From NCBI GenBank assembly GCA_035550735.1, contig DASZOM010000042.1, forward strand, positions 1-64,000: 64,000 bases of DNA, read 5' to 3'. This stretch comes from JANQRA01 sp035550735. GTDB lineage: Bacteria > Actinomycetota > Acidimicrobiia > Spongiisociales > ZC4RG35. This document shows positions 35,247 through 45,500 of this stretch, one piece after another (the first letter of the stretch is position 1; each line of letters begins with the position of its first letter). A program made the position numbers and the translations under genes. Below the pieces are notes generated by a model. The model was not told the DNA's origin, did not search any database, and worked only from the letters and a program-made list of their open reading frames with translations.

Positions 35247-36050
35247 ATGGCCTCGGCAGCCGCATTCTTCGATCTCGACCGCACCCTGATCTCGGGCGCG
35301 TCCGCCTTTCCATTCGGTGTCGAGGCTTGGCGGCAGGGTCTCGCCGGCACCGGCGACATCCTGCGATGGGGAGGGGCAGCACTCGTTTTCCTGCTCACCG
35401 GGGACAAGGACGAGGGCTCCACGAACGACCTCCGTTCCGAGTTCCTCACCAGGGTCGAGGGTGCTTCGGTCACCGACCTCGACCTCATCGGCCAGGCGGT
35501 GCTCCCCAAGCTGGTGGCTCGGGTCCGGCCAGAGTCACGGAAGCTGATCGCCATGCACCACGAGTCGGGAAGGGACACCTGGATCGTCTCGGCCAGCCCG
35601 CGCCGCATCGTGGAACCGCTCGCCGCCGGTCTGGGTATGACCGGCGCCATCGGCTCGGAGGGGAAGGTTGTCGACGGGAAGTTCACCGGTGAGCTCGACG
35701 GGCCCTTCATCTATGGGACCGGCAAGGCGGAGGCGATCGAGCAGCTCGCCTCGGAACGGGGTTACGACCTGGCACTCAGCTACGCCTACTCGGACTCGAT
35801 CTCCGATCTCCCCATGATGGAGGCGGTGGGTCATCCCGTCGCCGTGAACCCCGACTCGCAGCTGGGCCGGATCGCCCATGAGCGAGGCTGGCCGATCGTG
35901 ATCTTCGCCCGCCGGACCAAGCGGGTCTTCGCCCTCAGTGGCGTCGCGGCGGTGTCCGCCGGCGTCGCCGCAGTCGCTTACGCGCTGGGAAGGCGGCACG
36001 GTCGCACCGCCACGATGGCGCTCCTGGCACGATCCTCGCTGCCCGACTAG
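35247..36050 (+). CDS. HAD-IB family phosphatase with C-terminal membrane helix
   Basis: A SerB-like hydrolase of 267 residues. The nucleophile motif FFDLDRTL carries Asp9 and Asp11, motif II is IVSASPRR, and motif IV is YSDSISDLPMM. It matches the HAD-IB subgroup found in actinobacteria that often acts on phospholipid-related phosphates. Residues 225-250 (VAAVSAGVAAVAYAL) form a predicted membrane helix near the end, so the protein may be membrane-tethered. ATG 35247 is preferred; a GTG at 35241 adds two residues. It may be co-transcribed with the ArsA pair. Confidence 0.88.
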   Translation: MASAAAFFDLDRTLISGASAFPFGVEAWRQGLAGTGDILRWGGAALVFLLTGDKDEGSTNDLRSEFLTRVEGASVTDLDLIGQAVLPKLVARVRPESRKLIAMHHESGRDTWIVSASPRRIVEPLAAGLGMTGAIGSEGKVVDGKFTGELDGPFIYGTGKAEAIEQLASERGYDLALSYAYSDSISDLPMMEAVGHPVAVNPDSQLGRIAHERGWPIVIFARRTKRVFALSGVAAVSAGVAAVAYALGRRHGRTATMALLARSSLPD

Positions 36051-36059
36051 CGACAGACG

Positions 36060-39000
36060 CTAGAGGATGGCCTTCGGGCCGAGCAGCTCCTTCAGCTCCG
36101 CGAACAACGCCGAGCGCGGCTCCACCTTGTGGTCATCGCCGAGCCGGAGGACCTTGGTGTTTCCGTTGTCGGAGAGGTTGAGATAGACCGTCGCCGAGCC
36201 GGGGTGGTTCCTGAGAATCCCCTTGAGGTCGGACACCACCTCCGGGGTGAGCCGGGAGGCGGTGACCGCCAGCCGGACCGCGCTGTCGTCACGAACAGGG
36301 AGCTCCTTGATCTCCCGGGCGACCACCTTGACGTCGTCACCGCGATGGTCGAGCTGACCAGCGACCACGAGGACGGCGTCCTCGACCACCAAGGGCCCGT
36401 ATTCGTGGACCGTCTTGGGAAAGACGATCACCTCCACCGAGCCCTCCAGATCCTCGAGCTGGAAGAAAAGCATCGGGTCGCCGTTCTTGGTCCAGCGACG
36501 GGTGATCGCGGCCACGATCCCACCGACGGTGACCGGGGCGCGATCGCCCATCTCAGCGAGGTCGGAGATCGTTGCGGTGGTCGAGGCGGCAAGCGCCGCA
36601 CCCACCGAGAGCAGAGGATGGTCCGAGACGTAGAGACCGAGCATCTCCTTCTCGAAGGCGAGCTTCACCTTCTGGCCCCACTCACCCTTGGGGATGTCGA
36701 ACGGCTCGGCGTCCACGATCTCGGCCTCGGCGGCGAACAACGAGTACTGGCCCATCTCCTCGTTCCGCCGACGCTCCAAGGTGGTGTCGAGAATGAGCTC
36801 GTGCATCAGGGTGAGGCCCTTTCGGGTCTCGCCCATGGCGTCGAATGCCCCCGCCTTGGTCAGCGACTCCACCGTGCGCTTGTTGAGGACGGAGACGTCG
36901 ACGCGATCGACGAAGTCGAGGAACGAGAGGAACGGCCCGTCGGCGCGGGCCTCGACGATCTTCTCCACCACCCCCTCGCCGACGTTGCGGATCGCCGAGA
37001 GACCGAAGCGGATCCGCCCGTCGTGGACGGTGAAGTCGGACTCGCTCTCGTTGACGTCGGGAACGAGGACGTCGATGCCCATCTGCCGGCACTCGTTGAG
37101 ATAGATGGCGGTCCGGTCCTTGTCACGCTTGGTGGCGGTGAGCAGCGAGGCGAGGTACTCCGCCGGGTGGTGTGCCTTCAGATATGCCGTCTGATAGGCG
37201 ACCAGCCCGTAGGCGGCTGCGTGGGAACGTGCGAACCCGTACCCGGCGAAGTGCTCGATCAGCCCGAAGATCTCCTTGCCCACCTCCTCGGAGTGCCCCT
37301 TCTCGACACATCCCCTGACGAACCTCTCCTCCTCGGCGACCATCACCGACTTGATCTTCTTCCCCATCGCCTTGCGGAGGTCATCGGCCTCGACCATCGA
37401 GTAGCCGGCCATCTCCCGGGCCACCATCAGGACTTGCTCCTGATACACCATGATCTGATAGGTGTCGGCGAGCTTGTCGGTGAGGGCGGGATGGATGTGC
37501 TCGATCTCCGCCCTGCCGTTCTTGCGATCGGCGTAGAGGTTGTGCATGTTGGCCCCCATGGGGCCGGGGCGGTAGAGGGCGACCAGGGCGATGACATCGT
37601 CGAAGCTGTCGGGGCGCAGTGAGCGGATCAGGGCCCGCATCGCCGTCCCCTCCATCTGGAAGACACCGATGGTGTTGCCGCTCTGCAGCAACTCGAAGGT
37701 CTTGGGGTCGTCGAGGGGGACGTGGTCGATGTCGATGCGCTCCCCGGTGCCCTGCTCCAGCAGCTCGAGACAGCGCTCGATGATCGAGAGGTTGCGCAGC
37801 CCGAGGAAGTCCATCTTGAGCAGGCCCAGCTCCTCGACCCCGTGCATCTCGAACTGGGTGACGGTCTCCGAGCCCTCGCCCTTCCGCTGCACCGGGATGA
37901 TGTTGGTGAGTGGCTCCGGTGCGATGACCACCGCGGCGGCGTGGATCGAGTCCTGACGACGCAGACCCTCGAGGCCGCGGGCGACGTCGACCACCTCGCG
38001 CACACTGGGGTCGGCCTCGTACATCTCACGGAGCGGCTGCGCATTGGCGTACCAGTCACGGACCTCGGAGGGGGCGCCGGGCCCGGGGGCAACCAGGACC
38101 TCGTCGAGTGTCGGATCCTTGCCAAGGATGGACGGCGGCATCGCCTTGGCCACCCGGTCGCCCAGCGAGTAGGGATGGCCGAGCACCCGGGCCGAGTCGC
38201 GGATCGCCTGCTTTCCCTTGATGGTGGAGTAGGTGATGATCTGCGCCACCCGGTCCTGGCCGTATCTCTCCGCCGCATAGCGGATCATCTCGCCGCGGTA
38301 CCGCTCGTCGAAGTCCATGTCGATGTCGGGCATCGTCTTGCGGCCAGGGTTGAGGAAACGTTCGAAGATCAGGTCGTAGGCGAGAGGGTCGATGTCGGTG
38401 ATCTTCAGCGCATATGAGACGATCGACCCGGCCGCCGAGCCCCGCCCCGGTCCCACCCGGATCCCGTTCTCCCGGGCATGGCGGATCAGGTCCCAGACGA
38501 TCAGGAAGTAGGCGGGGAAGCCCATCTCCTCGATGATCTTCAGCTCGTGCTCGACCCGCTCCCAGACCTCGGCCCCCGGGTCGTTGCCGTACCGCTCCCG
38601 GGTGCCGTCCTCGACGAGCTGGCGAAGATAGGTGACCTCGGTCTCTCCCTCGGGCACCGGGAATTGGGGCAGCAGGACCTTGCCGAACTCGAGGTCGACG
38701 TTGGCCCGGTCGGCGATCCAGAGGGTGTTGTCCACCGCCCCCGGGAACCGATCCTGCGGGAAGCGGGTGCGCATCTCCTCGGCTGACTTCAGGTAGTGAT
38801 CCGACCCTTCGAAGCGGAGCCGGCCCGGTTCGTTCCGGAGCGACCCGGTCTGGATGCAGAGCAGCGCGTCGTGGGCGTCGTGCTCCTCCCGTCTCGTGTA
38901 GTGGGCGTCGTTGGTCGCCAGCAGCGGGGCGTCGATGATCCGCGCCACCTGGATCAGGTCATCCATGATCCGATGCTGGGCGGCGAGACCGTGGTCCTGC

Positions 39001-39557
39001 ACCTCGATGAAGTAGTTGTCCCGACCGAAGATGCCCTGAAATCGCCGGGCCGCCTCCACGGCGGCGTCGAAGTCGCGCACGGTGCCCTTGTTGCCCTCCT
39101 CGGACATGGCGTCGGGACCGAGCAGCTGAGGGACCAGGCCTCCGAGACAGCCCGACGTGGCGATGATCCCCTCCGAGTGCCGCTCGAGGAGCTCGAAGTC
39201 CATCCGTGGCTTGTAGTAGAAGCCCTCCATGAAGGACTTCGAGCTGAGCTGGAGCAGGTTGCGGTAACCGGTCTCGTTCTCGGCGAGGAGGATCATGTGG
39301 TACCGCTTGTTCTGATCGGACGGGGGCCGGTCGAACCGGGAGCCATCGGTGAAGTAGGCCTCGATGCCGATGATCGGCTTGATGTCGTGCTGGTGCGCGG
39401 TCTTGACGAAGTCGACCACTCCATAGAGGTTGCCGTGGTCGGTGATCGCGATCGCCGGTTGCCCCATCGCCGCCGCGGTGCCGACCACGTCCCGGATCCG
39501 TGCCGCACCGTCGAGGAGTGAGTACTCGGTGTGGAGGTGGAGGTGGGCGAATGACAC
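36060..39557 (-). CDS. dnaE: DNA polymerase III alpha subunit
   Basis: Replicative polymerase, 1165 residues, start GTG at 39557. The PHP domain begins FAHLHLHTEYSLLDGA with His5, His7 and His9, and ITDHGNLYG follows, so its metal ligands look intact; in mycobacteria this domain proofreads. Catalytic Asps are in MPDIDMDFDE and LLKMDFLGLRNL. A tandem HhH and an OB fold (VTVGGIVAAITRRWTKNG) follow, and a C-terminal domain ends the protein. It is the DnaE1 type. It is convergent with the HAD gene, 9 bases apart. Confidence 0.98.
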   Translation of the reverse strand: MSFAHLHLHTEYSLLDGAARIRDVVGTAAAMGQPAIAITDHGNLYGVVDFVKTAHQHDIKPIIGIEAYFTDGSRFDRPPSDQNKRYHMILLAENETGYRNLLQLSSKSFMEGFYYKPRMDFELLERHSEGIIATSGCLGGLVPQLLGPDAMSEEGNKGTVRDFDAAVEAARRFQGIFGRDNYFIEVQDHGLAAQHRIMDDLIQVARIIDAPLLATNDAHYTRREEHDAHDALLCIQTGSLRNEPGRLRFEGSDHYLKSAEEMRTRFPQDRFPGAVDNTLWIADRANVDLEFGKVLLPQFPVPEGETEVTYLRQLVEDGTRERYGNDPGAEVWERVEHELKIIEEMGFPAYFLIVWDLIRHARENGIRVGPGRGSAAGSIVSYALKITDIDPLAYDLIFERFLNPGRKTMPDIDMDFDERYRGEMIRYAAERYGQDRVAQIITYSTIKGKQAIRDSARVLGHPYSLGDRVAKAMPPSILGKDPTLDEVLVAPGPGAPSEVRDWYANAQPLREMYEADPSVREVVDVARGLEGLRRQDSIHAAAVVIAPEPLTNIIPVQRKGEGSETVTQFEMHGVEELGLLKMDFLGLRNLSIIERCLELLEQGTGERIDIDHVPLDDPKTFELLQSGNTIGVFQMEGTAMRALIRSLRPDSFDDVIALVALYRPGPMGANMHNLYADRKNGRAEIEHIHPALTDKLADTYQIMVYQEQVLMVAREMAGYSMVEADDLRKAMGKKIKSVMVAEEERFVRGCVEKGHSEEVGKEIFGLIEHFAGYGFARSHAAAYGLVAYQTAYLKAHHPAEYLASLLTATKRDKDRTAIYLNECRQMGIDVLVPDVNESESDFTVHDGRIRFGLSAIRNVGEGVVEKIVEARADGPFLSFLDFVDRVDVSVLNKRTVESLTKAGAFDAMGETRKGLTLMHELILDTTLERRRNEEMGQYSLFAAEAEIVDAEPFDIPKGEWGQKVKLAFEKEMLGLYVSDHPLLSVGAALAASTTATISDLAEMGDRAPVTVGGIVAAITRRWTKNGDPMLFFQLEDLEGSVEVIVFPKTVHEYGPLVVEDAVLVVAGQLDHRGDDVKVVAREIKELPVRDDSAVRLAVTASRLTPEVVSDLKGILRNHPGSATVYLNLSDNGNTKVLRLGDDHKVEPRSALFAELKELLGPKAIL

Positions 39558-39618
39558 GAGTTACAAGGGTGTAGTTCGGGGCGACATTAGTGGATGCTCG
39601 ACGAGCCCGCTCGCCCAC

Positions 39619-40443
39619 TCAGAAGACGATCACCAAAACCACCGACAAGGCGGCGATCGCCAGCGCCATCGCCAGGCGGGCGGGCACCGGGTCGGGCCGG
39701 CGGACCCGCGACCAGAGCTCGCCGATGACGAACCCGGCGACCAATCCACCGAGATGTGCCTCCCATGCGATGTTGCCGATGATCAAGGGCAATGCCGCGT
39801 TGAGCAGGAGGAGGAATCCGATCTGGCGGAGCAGTGCCCGGCCGTAGGCGGTGTCTCGGCGACGCACCGCCCAGTTGAACCAGATGCCGAACAAGCCGAA
39901 GATCGCGCCGGAGGCGCCGACCGCTATGTCGGTGGGATCACCCATGAGATAGGCGAAGGCGCCCCCCATGCCGGCGGCGGCGAGGTAGACACCGATGAAG
40001 GGAAGCGTCCCCACCCCCCGTTCGATCTGAGGTCCCAGCACCCACAGCGCCCACATGTTGAAGAGGATGTGTGTGATCGACGCATGGAGCAGCACCGGGG
40101 TGAATATCCGCCACCACTCCCCTGCTTCCACCAGACCGTTCACCTGGGCCAGCGCCTGGCCGATCGGGCCGTTGAGGTCACGCCCGAAACCGGTGAGGAC
40201 GAAGAAGCCGACGGCGAGAGCCACGAAAGCCATCGTCGCCGGCGATCCGCGCCGTCCCGGTCTGGTCGGGATCACCCGCTGCGTGCCTTCGGCCCTGACG
40301 CAGTCCGGGCAGCGCTGACCCACAGTGGCGTCGATCGAGCAGTCGGCACAGATCGGCTTGTCACAGCGGCTACAACGGAGGAGGGTGCTCCTATCGGGAT
40401 GTCGGTAGCAGACCGGGGCTGCCGTGGTGTGATCCTGGGTCAC
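39619..40443 (-). CDS. Rhomboid intramembrane serine protease with N-terminal zinc domain
   Basis: A 274-residue protein. Residues 10-50 form a B-box-like zinc domain with C12, H15, C24, C27, C32, C35, C45 and C48. Six to seven membrane helices follow. The catalytic dyad is Ser178 in GASGAIFG and His230 in EAHLGGLVAG; the L1 loop shows EWWRIFTPVLLH and the helix 2 HILFNMWALW. It cleaves membrane proteins within the bilayer; substrates are unknown. Start is GTG 40443. It ends 16 bases after the rluD stop. Confidence 0.93.
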   Translation of the reverse strand: MTQDHTTAAPVCYRHPDRSTLLRCSRCDKPICADCSIDATVGQRCPDCVRAEGTQRVIPTRPGRRGSPATMAFVALAVGFFVLTGFGRDLNGPIGQALAQVNGLVEAGEWWRIFTPVLLHASITHILFNMWALWVLGPQIERGVGTLPFIGVYLAAAGMGGAFAYLMGDPTDIAVGASGAIFGLFGIWFNWAVRRRDTAYGRALLRQIGFLLLLNAALPLIIGNIAWEAHLGGLVAGFVIGELWSRVRRPDPVPARLAMALAIAALSVVLVIVF

Positions 40444-40459
40444 GTCCTGACGGTACTTG

Positions 40460-41389
40460 CTACTCCGTGCTCGGTACCCGACGCTGCGACAGCTGGTCCA
40501 GGACTGCGGTCAGGTCCGGCGGCAGCGGGGAGTCGATCACCAGGCGCTCGCTCGTCACCGGGTGGGTGAGTTCGAGACGGGAGGCATGGAGAAACGTGCG
40601 GGGTGCACCGAGGTCTCGTCTGGTGGCGCCGTAGGCGAAGTCACCCACGACGGGGCGATCGATCGCAGCCAGGTGGACCCTGATCTGATGGGTCCTACCG
40701 GTCTCGAGTCTCACCTCGAGCAGCGAGACGTCGGCGTCGGCCCAGTGACGGATCACCTCGAAGTGGGTTCGGGCCGGCTTCCCGCGAAGATCCACGGCAC
40801 GTCGTGTCGGCCGGGCGGGGTCGCGACCGATCGGAGCCTCGATGGTGCCGGTGGCCGCCGCCATCTCGCCCTCGACGAGCGCCGAGTAGGTCCGTGCGAT
40901 CTCCCGTTGGCGGATCTGGCTGGTGAGAGCCGTGAACGCCTCGGCGGTACGGGCCACCAGCAACGCCCCCGACGTGTCCTTGTCGAGACGGTGGACCAGC
41001 CCCCAGCGATCGGTGGCGCCGACACCGGCGAGGTCGGGGTAGCGATGGAGGAGCCCTGCTGCCAACGTGCCACGCCAACGGCCGCTCCCCGGATGGACCA
41101 CCAGACCGGGAGGCTTGTCCACGACGATCAGAGCTTCGTCCTCGTAGAGGACTGCGAACTCGACCGGTTCCGGTTCGAGACGCCTGACGTCCGCCGGTTC
41201 CGGGGCCGTGATCCTCTGACCCGCCCTCACCCGCTGCGATCCGGGAACCGGGCTGCCGTCGACCTCGACACCACCGGCGACGAGGTTCGCCGCCTCGGAA
41301 CGGCTCAGCCCGAGCAGCACCGCGATCGCCCGGTCGAGACGGGCGCCCTCCAGATCGGCGGGCACCTGCAGCTCTATCTGGTCCGCCAC
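40460..41389 (-). CDS. rluD: RluD-family rRNA pseudouridine synthase
   Basis: Converts uridines to pseudouridine in 23S rRNA (helix 69 in E. coli). It has 309 residues, with an S4 RNA-binding domain at about 14-55 and the catalytic Asp136 in HRLDKDTSG. The motif VVDKPPGLVVHP at 89-100 and RTHQIRVHL are standard. The start GTG 41389 overlaps the lspA stop by 16 bases. The pairing lspA-rluD is common in Gram-positives. Confidence 0.94.
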   Translation of the reverse strand: MADQIELQVPADLEGARLDRAIAVLLGLSRSEAANLVAGGVEVDGSPVPGSQRVRAGQRITAPEPADVRRLEPEPVEFAVLYEDEALIVVDKPPGLVVHPGSGRWRGTLAAGLLHRYPDLAGVGATDRWGLVHRLDKDTSGALLVARTAEAFTALTSQIRQREIARTYSALVEGEMAAATGTIEAPIGRDPARPTRRAVDLRGKPARTHFEVIRHWADADVSLLEVRLETGRTHQIRVHLAAIDRPVVGDFAYGATRRDLGAPRTFLHASRLELTHPVTSERLVIDSPLPPDLTAVLDQLSQRRVPSTE

Positions 41390-41829
41390 GCCTGAATCAG
41401 TAGCAGTCCCACCGCGACTGTGATCGACGCGTCGGCGAGGTTGAAGGTGGGGATGATCGAGAGATTCACCCAGTCGATGACCGCCCCGTCGATGATGCCC
41501 GGCCCCCGGGCGAAGCGGTCGACCAGATTGCCCACAGCACCGCCAAGCACTAGCCCGAGGACCACCGTCTCAGGGATTGCCCGCGGCTTCGCCATGGCCA
41601 CCAGGACCACGATCGCGATCGTGAAAGCGGCGATGCCGATGATGGTCCCACCGTCACGAAAGAACCCGAAGGCACCACCGGGGTTCTCGACGTAGGTCAG
41701 CTCGAAGAAGCCCGGTATGAGCACGACGTCGGCGTCGGCGAGGTTGGTGACCGCGAGACGCTTGGTCCACAGGTCGAGGGCGACCACGACTGCAGCCACG
41801 CCCAGCCCGACCAGATATCGCCTGATCAA
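41374..41829 (-). CDS. lspA: Lipoprotein signal peptidase (signal peptidase II)
   Basis: Aspartyl protease that trims lipoprotein signal peptides after lipid attachment; 151 residues and four membrane helices. The catalytic Asps are in GNLVDRFARG and FNLADASI, and the ENPGGAFGF loop is present. The start is TTG at 41829, overlapping the DksA-family stop by TTGA; the frame is open further to 41910 but overlaps deeply. Confidence 0.95.
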   Translation of the reverse strand: MIRRYLVGLGVAAVVVALDLWTKRLAVTNLADADVVLIPGFFELTYVENPGGAFGFFRDGGTIIGIAAFTIAIVVLVAMAKPRAIPETVVLGLVLGGAVGNLVDRFARGPGIIDGAVIDWVNLSIIPTFNLADASITVAVGLLLIQAWRTR

Positions 41830-42209
41830 GAGCTGCGCGCCGCGCACTCCACACAGAGCGTCGAGTAGGGCAGGACGTCGAGACGCTCGACGGGGATGGA
41901 GTTGCCACACGACTCACAGATCCCATAGGTGCCGGCCGCCACTCGCTCCAGCGCCCTGTTGACCTTGCTGAGCAGGTCGGCCGTGTTCTGCTCGATAGAG
42001 AGCTCCTTGGCGTACTCGAGCTTCATGGAGCTCGCCTCGGCGTTCCCCGGGTCGGGGCTGCGATCCGACGAGCTCTCGGTGAGTCGTGCCACCTCCAGCT
42101 CGCGCTCGTAGTCGGCGATGAGCTCCTCGAGACGCTCCTTCTCGTCCTCGAGCCGCTTCCGGAACCTGTCCAGAGTTGTCTTGGCCAACTTGCGCGTCAC
42201 GTCTCTCAC
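41826..42209 (-). CDS. TraR/DksA-family zinc-finger regulator
   Basis: A 127-residue protein with a long helical N-terminal half (coiled coil RFRKRLEDEKERLEELIADYE) and a C-terminal zinc finger C-x2-C (CESC) ... C-x2-C (CVEC). It resembles the RNA-polymerase secondary-channel binder DksA/TraR but lacks a clear tip motif DxxDxA, so it may not respond to ppGpp in the same way. The GTG start is at 42209. It is translationally coupled to lspA. Confidence 0.9.
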   Translation of the reverse strand: MRDVTRKLAKTTLDRFRKRLEDEKERLEELIADYERELEVARLTESSSDRSPDPGNAEASSMKLEYAKELSIEQNTADLLSKVNRALERVAAGTYGICESCGNSIPVERLDVLPYSTLCVECAARSS

Positions 42210-42246
42210 CTCGTGAAAAGGCGGGCAACCCTACCAATCGGCGGTC

Positions 42247-42558
42247 TCAACCGCCCAGCTTCCGCCTCACACCGTCGATGTCGGTCTTGGCGACCAGGAA
42301 CACCTTTGCCCGGCTGCGCATTCCCCGCTTCAGGGTGACCTTCTCGCCGAGCAGCGACTCGAGCAGCTCGGTCACCGCGCGATTGGCACGTCCCCCTTCG
42401 GCCGGTGCGGCGACACTCACCTTGAGACGCTCGCCGTGCATCCCCTGGAGGGCGGTGCGGGATGCCCCGGGCACCACCCAGATCGCGATCTCGACGCCTT
42501 CGGAACTGGCCTTGAGCGCGGGCATCCGCCGACGGTAGAGGACCGCATTGTCTGGCAT
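42247..42558 (-). CDS. DUF167 (YggU) family protein
   Basis: A small conserved protein of 103 residues (92 if it starts at ATG 42525). The family core is visible: VEIAIWVVPGASRTAL, then RLKVSVAAPAEGGRANRAV and a basic MRSRAKVFLV. Function is not known; the fold resembles RNA-binding domains. It is often found near sepF/yggT and ileS, as here. It diverges from ileS with 26 bases between starts. Confidence 0.85.
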   Translation of the reverse strand: MPDNAVLYRRRMPALKASSEGVEIAIWVVPGASRTALQGMHGERLKVSVAAPAEGGRANRAVTELLESLLGEKVTLKRGMRSRAKVFLVAKTDIDGVRRKLGG

Positions 42559-42584
42559 CCGGCACCGTTACCCTGCGCTGGCAT

Positions 42585-45500
42585 ATGTCAACCCGAGGTG
42601 AGAAGACCGCCTTCAGGCCTCTTCCCGGCCAGCCCGACCACGATGCCCTGGAGAGGGAGATTCTCGGCTGGTGGGAGGAACGCGCCATCTTCGCCAAGCT
42701 GCGGGAGAAGAACGCGGGCGCCGAGCCCTTCAGCTTCATCGACGGCCCGGTGACCGCCAACAAGACACTCGGCGTCCACACCGCCTGGGGGCGAACCCTC
42801 AAAGACGTCATCCAGCGCTACAAGGCTGCCCGGGGCTTCGACCTGCGCTACCAGAACGGCTGGGATTGCCAGGGTCTGTGGATCGAGGTCGGGGTGGAAC
42901 AGGAGCTCGGGCTCAACTCGAAGAAGGAGATCGAGGAGTTCGGCCTCGAGGAGTTCGCCCATCGCTGTCGCGCCAAGGTGGCGTGGTCGGTCGAGGAGCT
43001 GCGCCGGGGCTCGAAACGTCTCGGCATGTGGATGGACTGGGAGAACGACTATCTCACGTTCTCCGACAACAACATCGAGTACATCTGGAGGTTCTTGAAG
43101 ACCCTCCACGAGCGGGGCTGGCTCTTCAAGGGGCACCGCTCCACGGAATGGTGTCCCCGCTGTGGCACCTCCATCTCCCAACACGAGATCACCGGGCAAT
43201 CGGGCGTCTATCAGGAGAAGGCCGACCCCTCGCTCTACGTCCGCTTCCCCCTGGTCGACCGGCCCGGAGAGGGACTGGTCATCTGGACCACCACTCCTTG
43301 GACACTGCCTGCCAACGTCTCCGCTGCGGTGCACCCGGACCGGGAGTACGGGAAGCTGGCCTCGGGCGACTGGGTGGCGGTCGAGCGATATCCCGACGAG
43401 GCCTTCGCCGAGACCAAGACGGGCTCCGACCTGGTGGGTTGGCGATATCAGGCGCCGTTCGAGGACCTCGAGGCAGGTGCCGGCATCGAGCATCGCGTCA
43501 TCCCCTGGGACGAGGTGACGATGGACCAGGGGACCGGTGTGGTCCACATCGCCCCGGGCGCCGGCTCGGAGGACTTCGAGCTCGCCGGGATCCATGGCCT
43601 CCCGGTGCTCACTCCCGTCGACGGGGCGGGGCGCTTCTACCCCGAATACGGATGGCTCGCCGGCATGAGCACGACCGAGTCCCGTCAACCCATCGTCGAC
43701 GCCCTCGCGGACAAGGGTGTGCTGGTGGAAGCGGGCGAGTACGTCCACTCCTACCCGCATTGCTGGCGATGTGACACCCCGCTCATCTTCAGGGTTGCAG
43801 ACGACTGGTACATCTCTGTGGCCGACATCCGTCAGCCACTCAAGGAAGCCAACGCCTCCGTCGCCTGGACCCCTGCGTACATGGGCAAGCTCATGGACGA
43901 CTGGCTCAACAACATGGGCGATTGGAACATCTCCCGCCGGCGTTACTACGGGCTGCCCCTGCCCTTCTACCCGTGTGAGTGCGGTCACCTCAATGTGATC
44001 GGGTCGAAGACCGAGCTCGGGGAGCGAGCGGTCGAGGGCATGGACCAGCTCGAGGAGCTGCGCCGCCCCTGGATCGATCGGGTCCCGATCCGGTGTGAGT
44101 CCTGCGGGGAGGTGGTGCGACGTGTCGAGGAGGTCGGGGATGTCTGGCTCGACGCCGGCATCGTGCCCTTCTCCACCCTGGGTTGGCAGAGCCCGGAGTG
44201 GGTCCCGGGTGGCAATGCCACCGGGGCAGCCCGGGAGCTGACCAAGGCAGACCTCCCGGATCACGACTACTGGAAGAAGTGGTTCCCGGCCGACTGGGTC
44301 TCGGAGATGCGCGAGCAGGTGAGGCTCTGGTTCTACTCACAGCTCTTCATGTCTGTGGCCCTGGTGGGCGAGTCGCCGTTCCGGTCGGTCCTCGGCTACG
44401 AGAAGATGCTCGCCGAGGACGGTCGGGAGATGCACGGCTCGTGGGGCAACCTGATCGGCGCCGAGGAGGCCTTCGAGAAGATGGGGGCCGACGTGATGCG
44501 GTGGATGTATTGCGCCCATCCGCCGGACCGCAACCTCCTCTTCGGCTATCAGGGCGCCTACGAGGTGCGTCGCCGTCTGCTCACGCTGTGGAACTCGGCG
44601 CGTTTTCTCATCGACTACGGGAACATCGAAGCCTTCGTCCCCACCTATGGCGACCTCGACGGTGGCCCTGAAGACGTCGATCTCAGCACCAACGATCGCT
44701 GGCTCCTCTCTCGGGCGGGCCAGGCCATCGCCGAGGCCCAGGCGAGTTTGGACGGTTTCCGCACCGACGAGCTCATCACCGCGTTCGAGAGCTACCTCGA
44801 CGACCTCTCCAACTGGTACATCAGACGAAGCCGTCGCCGCTTCTACGACTTCGACGAGGCGGCCTTTCGGACACTCTGGGTGGGTGTGGTGACGGCGGTG
44901 CGGATCGTCGCCCCGGTGATGCCCTTCCTCACCGAGCATCTCTGGTCGAATCTGGTCGCCGGGCCCTGCCCGGACGCCCCCGAGTCGGTTCACCTCGCCG
45001 GCTGGCCGGAGTCGCTCGGTGAGATCGACGGGGATCTCCTCGCCGAGGTCGCCGCCGTGCGTCGTGTGGTCGAGACCGGGCGCCGCGCCCGTATGGAGGC
45101 CAGCATCAAGCTGCGTCAGCCCCTGCGCCGGGCAGTGGTGCGGGGCGCCGCCGCCGCGATGGGCCACGCCGACGAGATCCTCGACGAGCTCAGGGTCAAG
45201 GAGATCAGCTTCGACGCGGACACCGAGCTCGAGGTGACGGTCAAGCCGAACTTCCCCGTCGCTGGGCCGCGTCTCGGCCCTCGCATCAAGGAGGTGGCCG
45301 CCGCCCTGGCTGCCCACGACTACGAGGACCTGCCCGACGGTGGAGTCGGTGCCGCAGGCGTCACACTGGGACCGGACGAGGTGATTCGCACGGAGAAGGT
45401 GGTCCTGGAGGGCTGGGTGGTCGCCCACGACGGCGGTGTCAGCGTCGCCATCGACCCCACCCTCGACCACGAGCTGATCCTCGAGGGCAGGGCTCTCGAG

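Noticed and set aside
36129..37622. 497-residue open frame antisense to dnaE
   Set aside because: Shadow of dnaE; dnaE motifs are complete and conserved on the minus strand.
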